Below, piece by piece: positions 18,777-28,327 of a stretch of 64,000 nucleotides of DNA. The notes under the pieces were generated by a model. It searched no databases, was not told the origin of the DNA, and worked only from the letters and a program-made list of their open reading frames with translations. The stretch is from contig JANPZV010000005.1 of NCBI GenBank assembly GCA_024707365.1, positions 744,001-808,000 of the forward strand, in the 5' to 3' direction. Source of the DNA: Terricaulis sp. (GTDB taxonomy: Bacteria > Pseudomonadota > Alphaproteobacteria > Caulobacterales > Aquidulcibacteraceae). How positions within the stretch are numbered: the first letter of the stretch is position 1; every line of letters begins with the position of its first letter. Made by a program: the position numbers and the translations under genes.

Positions 18777-20071
18777 ATGCACATCATTGATCGCCGCCTC
18801 AATCCCGGCGGCAAAAGCTTCGCCAATCGCCAACGCTTCCTGCGCCGCGCGCGCGCGCAAGTGCGCCGTGCGGTGCGGGAGGCCTCATCCACGCGCTCCA
18901 TCAAAGACGCGGGCAAGGGCGGGGAGGTCTCCATCCCCGCCGGCGGCGTGCACGAGCCGCACCTGCGCCGTTCCAGCGAAGGCGGCGTGCGCGATTACGT
19001 ACTGCCCGGCAATAAAAAGTACGTGGAAGGCGATACCATCCCCCGGCCCGAACAAGGCGGCGGCAAAGGCTCACGCGCCACCGATAGCGGCGAGGGCGAG
19101 GATGAATTCCGCTTCGCGCTTTCGGACGAAGAATATCTCGATCTCTATCTGGAAGATTTAGAGCTGCCTGATCTGGCCAAGCGCCAGATCGCGGGCGTGC
19201 AATCGGTGCAATGGCGCCAAGCCGGCTATATGACGTCCGGCCCGCCCTCGCGCATCTCCGTATCGCAAACGCTGCGCCGCTCCATGTCGCGCCGCATTGC
19301 GCTCAAGCGCCCGAAATCGGAAGAAATCCAGGCGCTGCGCGAGGAAATCGAAAAGCTGGAGCGCGAAGGCGGGCAGTTCGAGCAATTGGTGAAGCTGCGG
19401 GCCGAGCTTGAGCTGCTGGTCACGCGCACGCAGCGCATTCCGTATATCGACCCGGTGGACGTGCGCTATCGCCGGCTCGAATCCACGCCCTGCCGATCGC
19501 CAAGGCGGTGATGTTCTGCCTTATGGATGTCTCCGGCTCGATGAACGAGCACATGAAGGATCTGGCCAAGCGGTTTTATTCGCTGCTCTATCTCTTCCTC
19601 AATCGCCGCTACGAGCATGTAGATGTTGTGTTCATCCGCCACACGCACGAAGCGCAGGAGGTGGACGAGCAGACGTTCTTCTACAGCCGCGAAACCGGCG
19701 GCACGGTGGTGTCCACCGCGCTGTTCAAGATGCAGGAGATCGTGAAGGCGCGTTATCCGGTCGATCAATGGAATATCTACGCCGCCCAAGCCAGCGATGG
19801 CGATAATACCTCGAGCGATAATTCCGTGGTGCTGGCGCAGCTCAAGGACGTGATCTTACCGATCTGCCAATATTACGCTTATGTCGAGGTCGGCATGGAT
19901 GAAGATGATCATCCGGGCGCGGGCGAGCCGACGACCAATCTCTGGCGCGCCTATCGCAAGGTGGGGGATGATCAGCCGTTCGCTATGCGCAAGGTTAAAC
20001 ATCGGCGCGATATTTATCCTGTGTTCCGCGAGCTGTTTTCGCGGCAATCGCAAACGGCGGAAACGGCATGA
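18777..20071 (+). CDS. yeaH: YeaH/YhbH-family DUF444 protein, frameshifted
   Basis: The DUF444 family partners with PrkA and has a von Willebrand A-like C-terminus. The N-terminal part (IIDRRLNPGGKSFANRQRFL) and the basic stretch RRAVREASSTRSIKDA are characteristic. The C-terminal half starts AVMFCLMDVSGSMNEHMKDL, which carries the MIDAS-like DxSxS motif, then FYSLLYLFLNRRYEHVDVVF. A one-base insertion at the CCC near 19488-19490 separates the halves; removing it gives ESTPLPIAKAVMF. The ATG lies 12 bases after the prkA stop, and the stop overlaps spoVR by four bases. Confidence 0.92.
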
Positions 20072-21606
20072 GCCTTGTGGCCGATAATAAGCTGCTCTTT
20101 AAGGGCCCCGATTGGGATTTCGATCTCATCAAGCGCGTGCATGAAGCGTGCGGCGAGATCGCCATCGGCGAAATGGGGCTCGATCCCTACGCCAACCAGA
20201 TCGAGGTGATCACGGTTGAGCAGATGCTCGACGCCTACGCCTCCACCGGCATGCCGCTATTTTATCGGCACTGGAGCTTTGGCAAAGAATTCGCGCGGAA
20301 TGAAGCGATGTATCGCAAGGGCTATCAGGGCCTAGCTTATGAGATCGTGATCAATTCCAACCCGTGCCTTGTCTACATCATGGAGGAAAACTCCGCGATG
20401 ATGCAGACTTTGGTGATTGCGCACGCCGGTTACGGGCACAGCCATTTTTTCAAGAACAATTACGTCTTCAAGCAATGGACGGATGCGGACGGCATCCTCG
20501 ATTATTTGGAGTTCGCGCGCGGCTTTATCGCCAAGTGTGAGGATCGCTACGGCCAAGAGGAGGTGGAGCGCGTGCTCGACGCCGCGCATGCGCTGCAAAG
20601 CCATGGCGTGCACCGCTTCCCGCGCAAGCGCATGCCGGATCTGCGCTCGGAGCAGAAGCGCGAGGAAGAGCGCCGCCGCCATGGCGAGCAATTGTTCAAC
20701 GATCTTTGGCGCACGGTCCCGCAAGGCAAGCGCAAGCGCAGCAAGGATGATGATGAGCGCCGCCGCGCCGTGCTTGGCCTGCCGGAAGAAAACCTGCTCT
20801 ACTTCTTAGAGAAAACCGCGCCGCGCCTTGCTGGCTGGCAACGGGAAATCCTGCGCATCGTGCGGCTGATCAATCAGTATTTCTATCCGCAGCGGCAAAC
20901 CAAGGTGATGAACGAAGGCTGCGCCACGTTCGTGCACCATCGGGTGATGAACCGCCTGCATGAGAAAGGCCAGATCGATGACGGCGCCTTCCTTGAATTC
21001 ATCCATTCGCACACCTCCGTGGTGATGCAGCCGGATTTCGATGATCGCCGCTATGGCGGGCTCAATCCCTATGCGCTCGGTTTCGCCATGTGCGTGGATA
21101 TTGAGCGCGCGGCGCTGAACCCGACGGAGGAGGACCGCGAATGGTATCCCGACATCGCCGGCTGCGGCGATGCTTATGGCGCGCTGCGCGATATTTGGGC
21201 CAATTTCCGCGATGAGAGCTTTGTGTCGCAATATCTCAGCCCGCGCGTGATCCGCGATTTCGGCCTGTTCCGCGTGCTCAATGATGAGGAAGCGGATGAT
21301 CTCGAAGTCACCGCCATCCATGATGAGCGCGGCTATCGCAACATCCGCCGCGCACTCTCAAAGCATTACGACATCGCCTATCGCGATCCCGATATCCAGA
21401 TCATGGACGTGGATTTGGCGGGCGACCGCAAACTGATCCTCCAGCACCGCGTGCTTGATGGCGTGATCCTGGAAGAAAACGACACGCAAAAAGTGCTGCA
21501 GCACGTGGCCGATCTGTGGGGCTATGACGTGAAGCTGGCCGAGGTGGACGGCAACGGAAACGTGCTGAACGAACACACCGCCCAGCCGCGGCGGGCGTTT
21601 GCTTAG
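20068..21606 (+). CDS. spoVR: SpoVR family protein
   Basis: A 512-residue protein of the YcgB/SpoVR family. Marks are WDFDLIKRVHEACGEIAI, YANQIEVITVEQMLDAYAS, PLFYRHWSFGKEFARNEAMY, the NSNPCLVYIMEENS block and HAGYGHSHFFKNNY, with the conserved histidines. In spore formers SpoVR affects the cortex; in other bacteria the operon is linked to stress survival, with unknown chemistry. It overlaps yeaH by an ATGA junction. Its stop overlaps the stop of the convergent PIN toxin gene at 21603-21606. Confidence 0.95.
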   Translation: MSLVADNKLLFKGPDWDFDLIKRVHEACGEIAIGEMGLDPYANQIEVITVEQMLDAYASTGMPLFYRHWSFGKEFARNEAMYRKGYQGLAYEIVINSNPCLVYIMEENSAMMQTLVIAHAGYGHSHFFKNNYVFKQWTDADGILDYLEFARGFIAKCEDRYGQEEVERVLDAAHALQSHGVHRFPRKRMPDLRSEQKREEERRRHGEQLFNDLWRTVPQGKRKRSKDDDERRRAVLGLPEENLLYFLEKTAPRLAGWQREILRIVRLINQYFYPQRQTKVMNEGCATFVHHRVMNRLHEKGQIDDGAFLEFIHSHTSVVMQPDFDDRRYGGLNPYALGFAMCVDIERAALNPTEEDREWYPDIAGCGDAYGALRDIWANFRDESFVSQYLSPRVIRDFGLFRVLNDEEADDLEVTAIHDERGYRNIRRALSKHYDIAYRDPDIQIMDVDLAGDRKLILQHRVLDGVILEENDTQKVLQHVADLWGYDVKLAEVDGNGNVLNEHTAQPRRAFA

Positions 21607-22001
21607 ACAAGCGCGCGCGCGGGCACGCCTTGCGCAGTGAGCTGTTTGACCGCGTTCTTGTCGAACGAAACGAACGTATCGGCGCCCATCAGCCTGCCCT
21701 CGAACGCGATCGCGCCATCGGCGAAATCCCCGCCTGCGTCCATCATCGCAAGGCCGGCCTCAGCCGAGCGATTGTCGGTGACGACATTGGCGCTTTCAAT
21801 GATTGCCCGAACGGCGGCGGCGACGTCGCGTTTCGGCAGCTTGTAGCGCTGGGTAAGCACCCAAACGAATTCGCACAGCGCCGGTATCGGCACGGCCACC
21901 AGCGCCGCGCCCGCCAACAGCGCCTGCGCGGTTTTCATTTGCGCGTCATCGTCAGGCATGACCGCCCGCAGCAGCACGTTCGTGTCGGCTGTGATGTTCA
22001 C
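21603..22001 (-). CDS. vapC: PIN-domain toxin of type II TA system
   Basis: A 132-residue PIN ribonuclease. The acidic residues expected for metal binding are visible: Asp in TADTNVLLRA, Glu in ALCEFVWVL, and Asp in the GGDFADGAIA and VSFDKNAV blocks. VapC toxins cleave tRNA or rRNA. The start overlaps the antitoxin stop by ATGA at 21998-22001, the usual antitoxin-first coupling. Confidence 0.9.
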   Translation of the reverse strand: MNITADTNVLLRAVMPDDDAQMKTAQALLAGAALVAVPIPALCEFVWVLTQRYKLPKRDVAAAVRAIIESANVVTDNRSAEAGLAMMDAGGDFADGAIAFEGRLMGADTFVSFDKNAVKQLTAQGVPARALV

Positions 22002-22249
22002 TTGTGCTTGCCGGCCCAGCCATCGGCGATGGCCTCATTGATCTCTTCGATCGTCATGTGCACGCCGTGCGGATTTTTGAGCATGCCGAACACGCGGCTG
22101 ATGTCGCCCTTCCGCGCCGCGCGAACTTCGACGCGGCCGTCCGGCAATTTTTCAACCGTCACTTTTTGCCCAGGCTGAACGCCCAAATGCTCCAGCAATT
22201 CCTTGCGGAGCGTCACCTGGCCTTTGGCGGTGATGGTGAGCGTGGTCAT
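21998..22249 (-). CDS. vapB: AbrB/MazE-type antitoxin
   Basis: The 83-residue protein starts MTTLTITAKGQVTLRKELLE, the swapped-hairpin AbrB DNA-binding fold, and ends in a toxin-binding tail (VHMTIEEINEAIADGWAGKH). The longer frame up to 22495 runs through a repeat element and is not coding. It lies directly below a palindromic operator at 22258-22279, so autoregulation by the antitoxin-toxin complex is likely. Confidence 0.9.
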   Translation of the reverse strand: MTTLTITAKGQVTLRKELLEHLGVQPGQKVTVEKLPDGRVEVRAARKGDISRVFGMLKNPHGVHMTIEEINEAIADGWAGKHK

Positions 22250-22257
22250 GCTGCGAA

Positions 22258-22279
22258 GGTAAGGTAAAATCGCCTTACC
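22258..22279 (-). promoter_or_regulatory. Palindromic operator upstream of vapBC
   Basis: GGTAAGG (22258-22264) and CCTTACC (22273-22279) form a perfect inverted repeat around an eight-base A/T-rich centre. It begins nine bases upstream of the antitoxin start codon, the place where AbrB-type antitoxins usually bind their own promoter. Confidence 0.6.
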
Positions 22280-22353
22280 GTCAAGGGCCGAGGCTAAGCT
22301 CGGTGGGTGGCGCCAAGGGCAGATCTGCTTTTCGCCGGGAAGAGAAACGACCT

Positions 22354-22461
22354 CCACCCATCTCCGGGGCGCAGCGAAGCTGCGAGCCCGGAGCCTATGA
22401 ACGCAAACGTTTGAGGTGATAGGCCCCGGACTTGCGCTTCGCGCAATCCGGGAATGGGTGG
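22354..22461. repeat. Palindromic intergenic repeat, family A, copy 1
   Basis: The ends are CCACCCAT and ATGGGTGG, with nested palindromic blocks inside such as CGCAGCGAAGCTGCG and TTGCGCTTCGCGCAA. The central block with CGCAAACGTTTG and GGTGATAGG resembles the centre of the copy at 46169-46274. A short version is at 42132-42178. REP/BIME-like in character. Confidence 0.7.
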
Positions 22462-22504
22462 GGAAACAAAATCGCGAGCGTCCGCATCGGGCCAACAGCA
22501 GAAC

Positions 22505-23789
22505 TCAAAGCCCCAACCTGCTCAGCCCCTCCGCGATCGCGGGATCGACCTGCACATCCCGCACGCTCATCGGCCGCGCCAGGCTCAAGCCTTCCATGCT
22601 ACGCGCGCGCGAAAGCGCAACATAGGTTTGCCCCGGCGCAAAGGCGCCGCGGCCTAAATCGATCTCCACCGCATCCAGCGTCATGCCCTGCGCTTTATGG
22701 ATGGTCAGCGCCCAGGCGGGGGCGAGGGGGGAATTGCACGTATTTGTATTCCTCTTTCACCTCCATCTTCTTCTCGGTCGCGTTCCACACCCAGCGCGCT
22801 TGCGGCCACATTGCGCGCTCGACCTCGACCTCCTTGCCGTCATCCTTCTCAACGGTGACGAGCGTGTCTTCCAGGCGCGTCACGGTGCCGAGCGTGCCGT
22901 TCACCCAGCGGCCTTCGCTGTCGTTCTGCGTGAAGATCACGCGCGCGCCGTGCTTGAGCGTCAGCTCCCACGGCGCGGGGAAGCGATCTCCGCCTTGCGC
23001 GCGCGGCGCTTCGCCCTCGAACGCGCCGGAAAATTTCATGCCCGAGCCGGGCAGATTGGCGAGCCCGCGCGCATTATAGCCATCAGCCACCGCATTGGTG
23101 GCGCAGAGCAGCACCGGCCGCCGCTCTAGCACGCGGCCAAGGCACGCATCGTTCAGCGTTTCCACCGCATCCTGAACGCCGCGCATTTCGCGCAAGGCCG
23201 AAAGCAGCGCGATGAAATCGCGGTCGGTTTGCCGATGCACCTCGGTAAGCTCCACCGCCGTCACCGGCGCATCGCGCAACACATGGGCGGAGAAGGCGTA
23301 GGGGCTGTTATAGCCGGCATCTTCGAGCAGCTGGCTTTCATCGCCGCGCACCACCGGCGGCAATTGATAAAAATCCCCCACTAGCAGCATCTGCACGCCG
23401 CCAAACGGGCGCGAGCTTTTGCGCGCCACTTGCAGATACTGGTTCATCGCATCCAGCACGTCCGCGCGCAGCATGGACACTTCATCGATGATAAGGCGGC
23501 GCACCGCGCGCGCCGTGCGGGTGAAAAACCAGCCGGGCTTTTCCAGATTGCCGATCAGCGGCCGTGGCGGAAAGCCAAAGAAGGAATGCACCGTCTGCCC
23601 GCCGATATTCATCGCCGCAAGCCCGGTGGGCGCCAGCAGCGCTTGCGGAAAGCCTGGATCGGCTTCCACCAGGGAGCGGATGAAATGGCTCTTGCCCGTG
23701 CCCGCGCGCCCGGTGACGAACACAACCGGCGTGCGCTCATCCAATGCAATGCGTGCTTCATGCGCGGGGGACAATTCAAGATTCGCCAT
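22505..23789 (-). CDS. Pif1/RecD-like AAA helicase, frameshifted
   Basis: A superfamily 1 helicase. Motif I is [16 protein letters not shown]; motif II is [17 protein letters not shown]; motif III is [14 protein letters not shown]; then [15 protein letters not shown]. The C-terminal motifs ([32 protein letters not shown]) lie in another frame after a run of six G at 22726-22731. Correcting one base joins YKYVQFP to [13 protein letters not shown] and ends the protein at 22505 (about 428 residues). Proteins of this type unwind DNA with 5'-3' polarity. The start at 23789 (MANLELSP) is preferred; an ATG four codons upstream is also possible. Confidence 0.85.
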
Positions 23790-23831
23790 GCGCGTTAGCA
23801 TATGCGCGCCGTTCCGTGCTAAGCCAAGCCG

Positions 23832-24194
23832 ATGAGAGGGCAAAGCATGCTTCGTTTCGCTTGTGTGACGCTTGTTCTGGCGCTGGGCGCATGCGCGGCG
23901 CAGCCCGCGCCGGTGGAGGAGCCCTCCGCAGCGGCTTTGGCGCGCGATGGGCGCGATATTGCCGAGGCGCAATGCGCGGCGTGCCACTCGGTAGGCGAGT
24001 ATGGCGAAAGCCCTGTGGCCGCCGCTGTGCCGCTGCGCAACGTGCTCGCGCGCTACAATGCGGACGTGCTGGAAGAAGAGCTGATCGCCGGCATCCAGGT
24101 GAACCACCAGATGCCGGACTTTCAGTTCAATCCCCAAGGCGCCGACGCGCTGATCGCCTATCTGCGCGCGATCCAGGAAACGCCCACGCCCTAA
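23832..24194 (+). CDS. Cytochrome c family lipoprotein
   Basis: A small class I cytochrome c. A lipobox (LVLALGAC) ends the signal sequence, the haem-binding motif is CAACH at about residues 55-59, and QMPDF near residue 97 supplies the methionine axial ligand. Length and layout fit an outer- or inner-membrane-attached periplasmic electron carrier. The start may be the second Met (MLRFACVT, 23847). The stop overlaps that of the convergent PLP enzyme gene. Confidence 0.88.
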   Translation: MRGQSMLRFACVTLVLALGACAAQPAPVEEPSAAALARDGRDIAEAQCAACHSVGEYGESPVAAAVPLRNVLARYNADVLEEELIAGIQVNHQMPDFQFNPQGADALIAYLRAIQETPTP

Positions 24195-25411
24195 ACGGCG
24201 TCGAGCGCCTGCGCCAAGTCAGCGATAATATCCTCTGGGCTTTCGATGCCGATCGAGATGCGGATGAGGCCCTGCGTGATCGAGAATTTCGCCAGCTCAT
24301 CGGCCGGCATGCCGGAATGAGTCATTGAGGCTGGGTGCGAGGCCAGCGTCTCGGTGCCGCCAAGGCTCACCGCCAGCTTGATCACTTGCAGCCGATCCAG
24401 CAGCTTGAACGCCGCCGCTTCCCCGCCTTTGACGACGAAGGAGAAGGTCGAGCCCGCGCTTTTGTTTTGCCGCTCGTGGATCGGGCGATCGGGGTGATCC
24501 TTCGGTAAAAAGTCGAGGAACCACACATCTTCGATCTTGGGATGATCGCGCAAAAATTCCGCCACCTTGGTCGCGCCCAGCGCGCCCGCTTCCATGCGCA
24601 GTTTCAGCGTTTCGAGCGAACGCATCAAAAGCCACGCCGTATGCGGATCGCACATGGTGCCGAGCGTTGAGCGCATGCGCCGCACCGGCGCCAGCCATTG
24701 CTTGGAGCCAGAGGCCCCGCCCGCGATCAAATCGGAATGCCCGCCGACATATTTGGTGAGCGACACCACAACAATATCGGCCCCATGCGCCAGCGGCGCG
24801 GAATAGACGGGGCCGAGCATGGTGTTGTCCACGATCACAGGCGGGCGGCCGCCCTCATGCGCCAGCGATTCCGAAACCTTGCGCGCGGCGGCGATGTCCA
24901 CCAGCGCATTGGTGGGGTTGGCCGGCGTTTCGATGAAGATGGCGCCGACGCGGCCTTTCTTCACCGCTTCGCGCGCGGCCGCTTCCATGGCTTCGGCGCC
25001 ATCTTCGGCGTTGAAGCCCACTTGGCTGACGCCGAACTCGGGCAGGATGGAATGGATCAAGGTTTCCGTGCCGCCATAGATCGGCTGGCTTTGCAGCACC
25101 ACATCGCCGGGGCGCAGATAGGCCCAAAGCGCGGTCGAGATCGCGGCCATGCCGGAAGCAAACGCGAGCGCCGCTTCCGCCTCATCCCAAATGGCGAGGC
25201 GATCTTCCAGCACTTCAAGATTGGGATTGTTGAAGCGCGAATAGATGAGGCCCGGCTCTTCGTCGGGGCCGAGCTTGCGGCGGCCTTGGATGGCGGCGAA
25301 GAAATCCTTGCCGTCCTGCGCGCTTTTGAAAACGAAGGTCGAGGTCTGAAATTGCGGCGGCTTCAATGAGCCTTCCGAGAGCATGGGATCATACCCATAG
25401 CCCATCATCAA
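24191..25411 (-). CDS. Cys/Met-metabolism PLP-dependent enzyme
   Basis: The 406-residue protein belongs to the cystathionine gamma-synthase / methionine gamma-lyase family (fold type I). The PLP lysine is in VVSLTKYVGGHSDLIAGG, the phosphate-binding part in FASGMAAISTALWAYL, the PLP-ring tyrosine region in GLIYSRFNNPNLEVLEDRL, and the conserved SLGGTETLASHPASMTHS block follows. It catalyses elimination or replacement on homocysteine/cystathionine-type substrates; the exact reaction is not decided by the sequence. The upstream 110 bases show no riboswitch I can recognise. Confidence 0.9.
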   Translation of the reverse strand: MMMGYGYDPMLSEGSLKPPQFQTSTFVFKSAQDGKDFFAAIQGRRKLGPDEEPGLIYSRFNNPNLEVLEDRLAIWDEAEAALAFASGMAAISTALWAYLRPGDVVLQSQPIYGGTETLIHSILPEFGVSQVGFNAEDGAEAMEAAAREAVKKGRVGAIFIETPANPTNALVDIAAARKVSESLAHEGGRPPVIVDNTMLGPVYSAPLAHGADIVVVSLTKYVGGHSDLIAGGASGSKQWLAPVRRMRSTLGTMCDPHTAWLLMRSLETLKLRMEAGALGATKVAEFLRDHPKIEDVWFLDFLPKDHPDRPIHERQNKSAGSTFSFVVKGGEAAAFKLLDRLQVIKLAVSLGGTETLASHPASMTHSGMPADELAKFSITQGLIRISIGIESPEDIIADLAQALDAV

Positions 25412-25525
25412 AGTTTCAGGTTTGAGCGGGCGATTGCCCAGATTGCGCTTGCGCCACTTTTTTCCGCCACGAGGGGCCTCCCGGAAAACAGGTTTGCACT
25501 GTTCTCTGCTGACGCGGGCCGGAAT

Positions 25526-26086
25526 TCAATGGGCGTGCGCGGGCGCGCAAAACTTTGCCGCTTTTAGAGTGACCAGATCGCGCTTTTGCCTGCGGGCGCG
25601 GGCAGCGGCGTGAACAGATGCAGCCGGTAGGGCCCCGGCGCTTGCGGCGGCAGCGGGCGCGGGAACGCGGGCGCCAAAGCGGGCTTCGTCATTGATCTGT
25701 TGCGGCGCGCCGCTGGCGGATGCGGCGGCGTAGGCGCTCCACGCCATCGGCGGCGGCGCTTGGCGCGTAGGGGCTGGCGCTTCAATCGGCGCAGCGTCCG
25801 GCCCGAAGAAATCCTCTGCGCCTACCATTTGCGGGATCATGCCGGTGACGCGCAGCGTCATCGGCAATTCATAGCGCGCGCCCGAACGCTCGATCACCAA
25901 GAGCCGCACCTCATGGATAGCGCCGCGCTCAGCTTCGAGCGCAGCCTCATCGCGCAGCGTCACAAAGCCAAACGCCGCATCCACAACAAAAAGCCCGCCC
26001 GCATCATCGAGCAGATAAAAGCCCGGCCCCTCAGCCGCTGGGGGCGCGTCATAAGCTTCGCTTTCATTGTCGTGCGGGCAATCCAT
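25526..26086 (-). CDS. Hypothetical protein with Pro/Ala-rich C-terminus
   Basis: The 186-residue frame starts MDCPHDNESEAYDAPPAAEG and has a folded-looking part (FYLLDDAGGLFVVDAAFGFV, VRLLVIERSGARYELPMTLR) followed by a low-complexity Pro/Ala tail. The other frame over 25564-25690 reads PYRLHLFTPLPAPAGKSAIW and then stops, which looks more natural than the annotated tail, so a further indel near 25685 is possible. No known domain is recognised. Confidence 0.5.
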   Translation of the reverse strand: MDCPHDNESEAYDAPPAAEGPGFYLLDDAGGLFVVDAAFGFVTLRDEAALEAERGAIHEVRLLVIERSGARYELPMTLRVTGMIPQMVGAEDFFGPDAAPIEAPAPTRQAPPPMAWSAYAAASASGAPQQINDEARFGARVPAPAAAASAGALPAASVHAAARARRQKRDLVTLKAAKFCAPAHAH

Positions 26087-26143
26087 CCGCCCATTGTGGC
26101 GGCTTATGCCTAAGGGCGGATGAAGGCGGCGTTTGCTTCTTGT

Positions 26144-27571
26144 TTACGCGCCCCAGCCAGTGACGGCTTTGACCTCAAGGAATTCCTCAAGCCCGTACTT
26201 GCCCCATTCGCGGCCATTGCCCGATTGCTTATAGCCGCCAAACGGCACGGCCATGTTCGGGCTGGCGCCATTGAGGTGTACGTTGCCGGCGCGCAGGCGC
26301 TGGGCCACCGCGCGGGCGCGATCTTCGGAGCCTTGCACGTAAGCGGCGAGGCCATAGGGTGTATCATTGGCCATGGCGATGGCGTGCTCCTCATCCTCGT
26401 AAGGCAGGATGGACAGCACCGGCCCGAAGATTTCCTCGCGCGCGATCGTCATCTCAGGCGTTACGTCCGCGAACACGGTGGGGCGCACGAAATAGCCGCG
26501 ATTAAAGCCCTCGGGCCGGCCAACGCCGCCCGCGGCCACGCGCGCGCCTTCATCGATGCCTTTTTGGATCAGCGCCTGCACTTTCTGGAATTGGTTGGCG
26601 TTCGCCAGCGGCCCCACCGCGCGCGGCTCAGCCTCGGCCGGGTTTTGCACCTTGATGGAATTGGCCGTCGCCGCCGCGATGGCGACAACCTCTTCATAGA
26701 GGCTCTTGGGCGCAAACATGCGCGAAGGCGCGTTGCAGCTTTGGCCGGTATTGTTGGCCATGTGGATCATGCCGGCGGCGACGGCCTTTTTCAGATCCGC
26801 ATCATCAAGGATGATGTTCGGGCTCTTGCCGCCAAGTTCGAGCGACACGCGCTTGACCGTTTCGGCGGCCGCCTTGGAAACAGCGATGCCCGCGCGCGTG
26901 GAGCCGGTAAAGCTCATCATGTCCACATCCGGGTGCGCGGAAAGCACTGCGCCCACGCCCGGCCCATCGCCGTTCACAAGGTTGAACACGCCCGGCGGCA
27001 CGCCCGCTTCATCCAAGATTTCCGCGAACACGATGGCGTTGAGCGGGGAAAGCTCTGAAGGCTTGAGCACCATGGTGCAGCCCGCCGCCAACGCCGGCGC
27101 CACCTTGCAGGCGATCTGGTTCATCGGCCAGTTCCAAGGCGTAATCATGCCGACAACGCCAATCGGCTCGCGCAGGATGCGGGCGTTGCCGAGAGTGTAT
27201 TCCCACTCAAAGCTATCGATCAGCTTGCGCGCTTCCATCAAATGCCCAAGGCCCGAACCCGCTTGCCCGCCGCTGGCCAGCCACATCGGCGCGCCCATTT
27301 CGCTCGAAATCGCGGCGGCCACATCGCCCATGCGCTTCTGAAACACAGCGATGATCTTATCCAGCAGCGCCGCGCGCTCAGCCAGGCTGGTGCGCGAATA
27401 GCTCTCGAACGCGCGCTTGGCGGCGGCCACGGCCTTGTTCACATCGGCGGCGGCGCCGAGCGAGATGCGGCCCGAGGGCTCCTCGGTGGCGGGGTTGATC
27501 ACGTCATGCGTGCGCGGGGCGGCGGGGGCGACCCACTTGCCGTCGATGTAGAAATTCAGCTGCTCGCGCAT
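26144..27571 (-). CDS. NAD(P)-dependent aldehyde dehydrogenase
   Basis: A 475-residue ALDH. The pattern VGMITPWNWPMNQIACKVAP, FTGSTRAGIAVSKAAAETVK, LELGGKSPNIILDDAD with the catalytic Glu, and NTGQSCNAPSRMFAP with the nucleophilic Cys give the superfamily signature. EEIFGPVLSILPYEDEEHAI and GGYKQSGNGREWG close the fold. The start MREQLNFYIDG at 27571 is preferred because GGAGGA lies at the right distance upstream; an ATG at 27586 also exists. It oxidises an aldehyde to the acid; the substrate is not evident. Confidence 0.92.
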   Translation of the reverse strand: MREQLNFYIDGKWVAPAAPRTHDVINPATEEPSGRISLGAAADVNKAVAAAKRAFESYSRTSLAERAALLDKIIAVFQKRMGDVAAAISSEMGAPMWLASGGQAGSGLGHLMEARKLIDSFEWEYTLGNARILREPIGVVGMITPWNWPMNQIACKVAPALAAGCTMVLKPSELSPLNAIVFAEILDEAGVPPGVFNLVNGDGPGVGAVLSAHPDVDMMSFTGSTRAGIAVSKAAAETVKRVSLELGGKSPNIILDDADLKKAVAAGMIHMANNTGQSCNAPSRMFAPKSLYEEVVAIAAATANSIKVQNPAEAEPRAVGPLANANQFQKVQALIQKGIDEGARVAAGGVGRPEGFNRGYFVRPTVFADVTPEMTIAREEIFGPVLSILPYEDEEHAIAMANDTPYGLAAYVQGSEDRARAVAQRLRAGNVHLNGASPNMAVPFGGYKQSGNGREWGKYGLEEFLEVKAVTGWGA

Positions 27572-27667
27572 GGGGCGCTCCTCCATGAAATTTTTCGTGG
27601 CCTAGCAGATATAGGGCGGGTCTGCGAGTTCGCGCGGCGGCAAGGATGGGGTATCAGGCGCGCCATC

Positions 27668-28327
27668 ATGGACGATCACCGCCCCATCCGCTCTTTCGGC
27701 CGCATCAAGGCGCGCGCGCTCAAGCCGCGCCAGGCGGGCCTCATGGATACGCTGCTGCCGCATCTTTCCGTGCCGGAGGAGGGGGCGATCGAGGTTTCGG
27801 GGCCGACCGTGCTCGAAATCGGCTTCGGCGGCGGCGAGCATCTGGCCGCGCAGGCCGCCGCGCACCCCGAGACGCGCTTCATTGGCGTCGAGCCGTTCAT
27901 GAACGGCGTCGGCTCGTGCTTGCGGCATATCGAGGAGGGCGGGCTCACAAACGTGCGCCTGCATATGGGCGATGCGCGCGATGTGGTTTCGCGGCTGCCC
28001 GATGGCTGCCTCGATCTCGTTTACATCCTCTTCCCCGATCCCTGGCCCAAAGCGCGGCATCACAAGCGCCGCCTGATCCAGCCCGATTTCCTGGGCGAAC
28101 TGGCGCGGGTGATGAAGCCGGGCGCGGAGCTGCGCTTCGCCACCGATTGGGCGAACTATGCGGCATGGACGCTGGAACACGTCACGCGCGATCCGTGCTT
28201 TGCGTGGCTGGCTGAGCGCGCGGAAGATTGGCGCAAACCCTGGCCGGGGCACGTGACGACGCGGTATGAGGCGAAACGGCTGGGCGATTGCCCGCCAATT
28301 TGGCTGAGGTTTTTGCGTGCCGGCTAG
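27668..28327 (+). CDS. trmB: tRNA (guanine-N7)-methyltransferase
   Basis: TrmB makes m7G46 in tRNA with SAM. The protein starts MDDHRPIRSFGRIKARAL and has the SAM motif VLEIGFGGGEHLAAQA, IGVEPFMNGVGSCLRHI, and the signature VYILFPDPWPKARHHKRRLI, then LRFATDWANYAAW. 219 residues is normal. The open frame starts earlier, at 27242, but that part is antisense to the aldehyde dehydrogenase. The stop overlaps the next small gene by 11 bases. Confidence 0.94.
   Translation: MDDHRPIRSFGRIKARALKPRQAGLMDTLLPHLSVPEEGAIEVSGPTVLEIGFGGGEHLAAQAAAHPETRFIGVEPFMNGVGSCLRHIEEGGLTNVRLHMGDARDVVSRLPDGCLDLVYILFPDPWPKARHHKRRLIQPDFLGELARVMKPGAELRFATDWANYAAWTLEHVTRDPCFAWLAERAEDWRKPWPGHVTTRYEAKRLGDCPPIWLRFLRAG

Noticed and set aside
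25412-25525. SAM or SAH riboswitch upstream of the Cys/Met PLP enzyme
   Set aside because: The short leader was compared by eye with the SAM-II and SAH patterns I remember; no conserved core could be placed.
27242-27667. Extended N-terminus for TrmB
   Set aside because: The codons upstream of 27668 are antisense to the aldehyde dehydrogenase and do not match the family.
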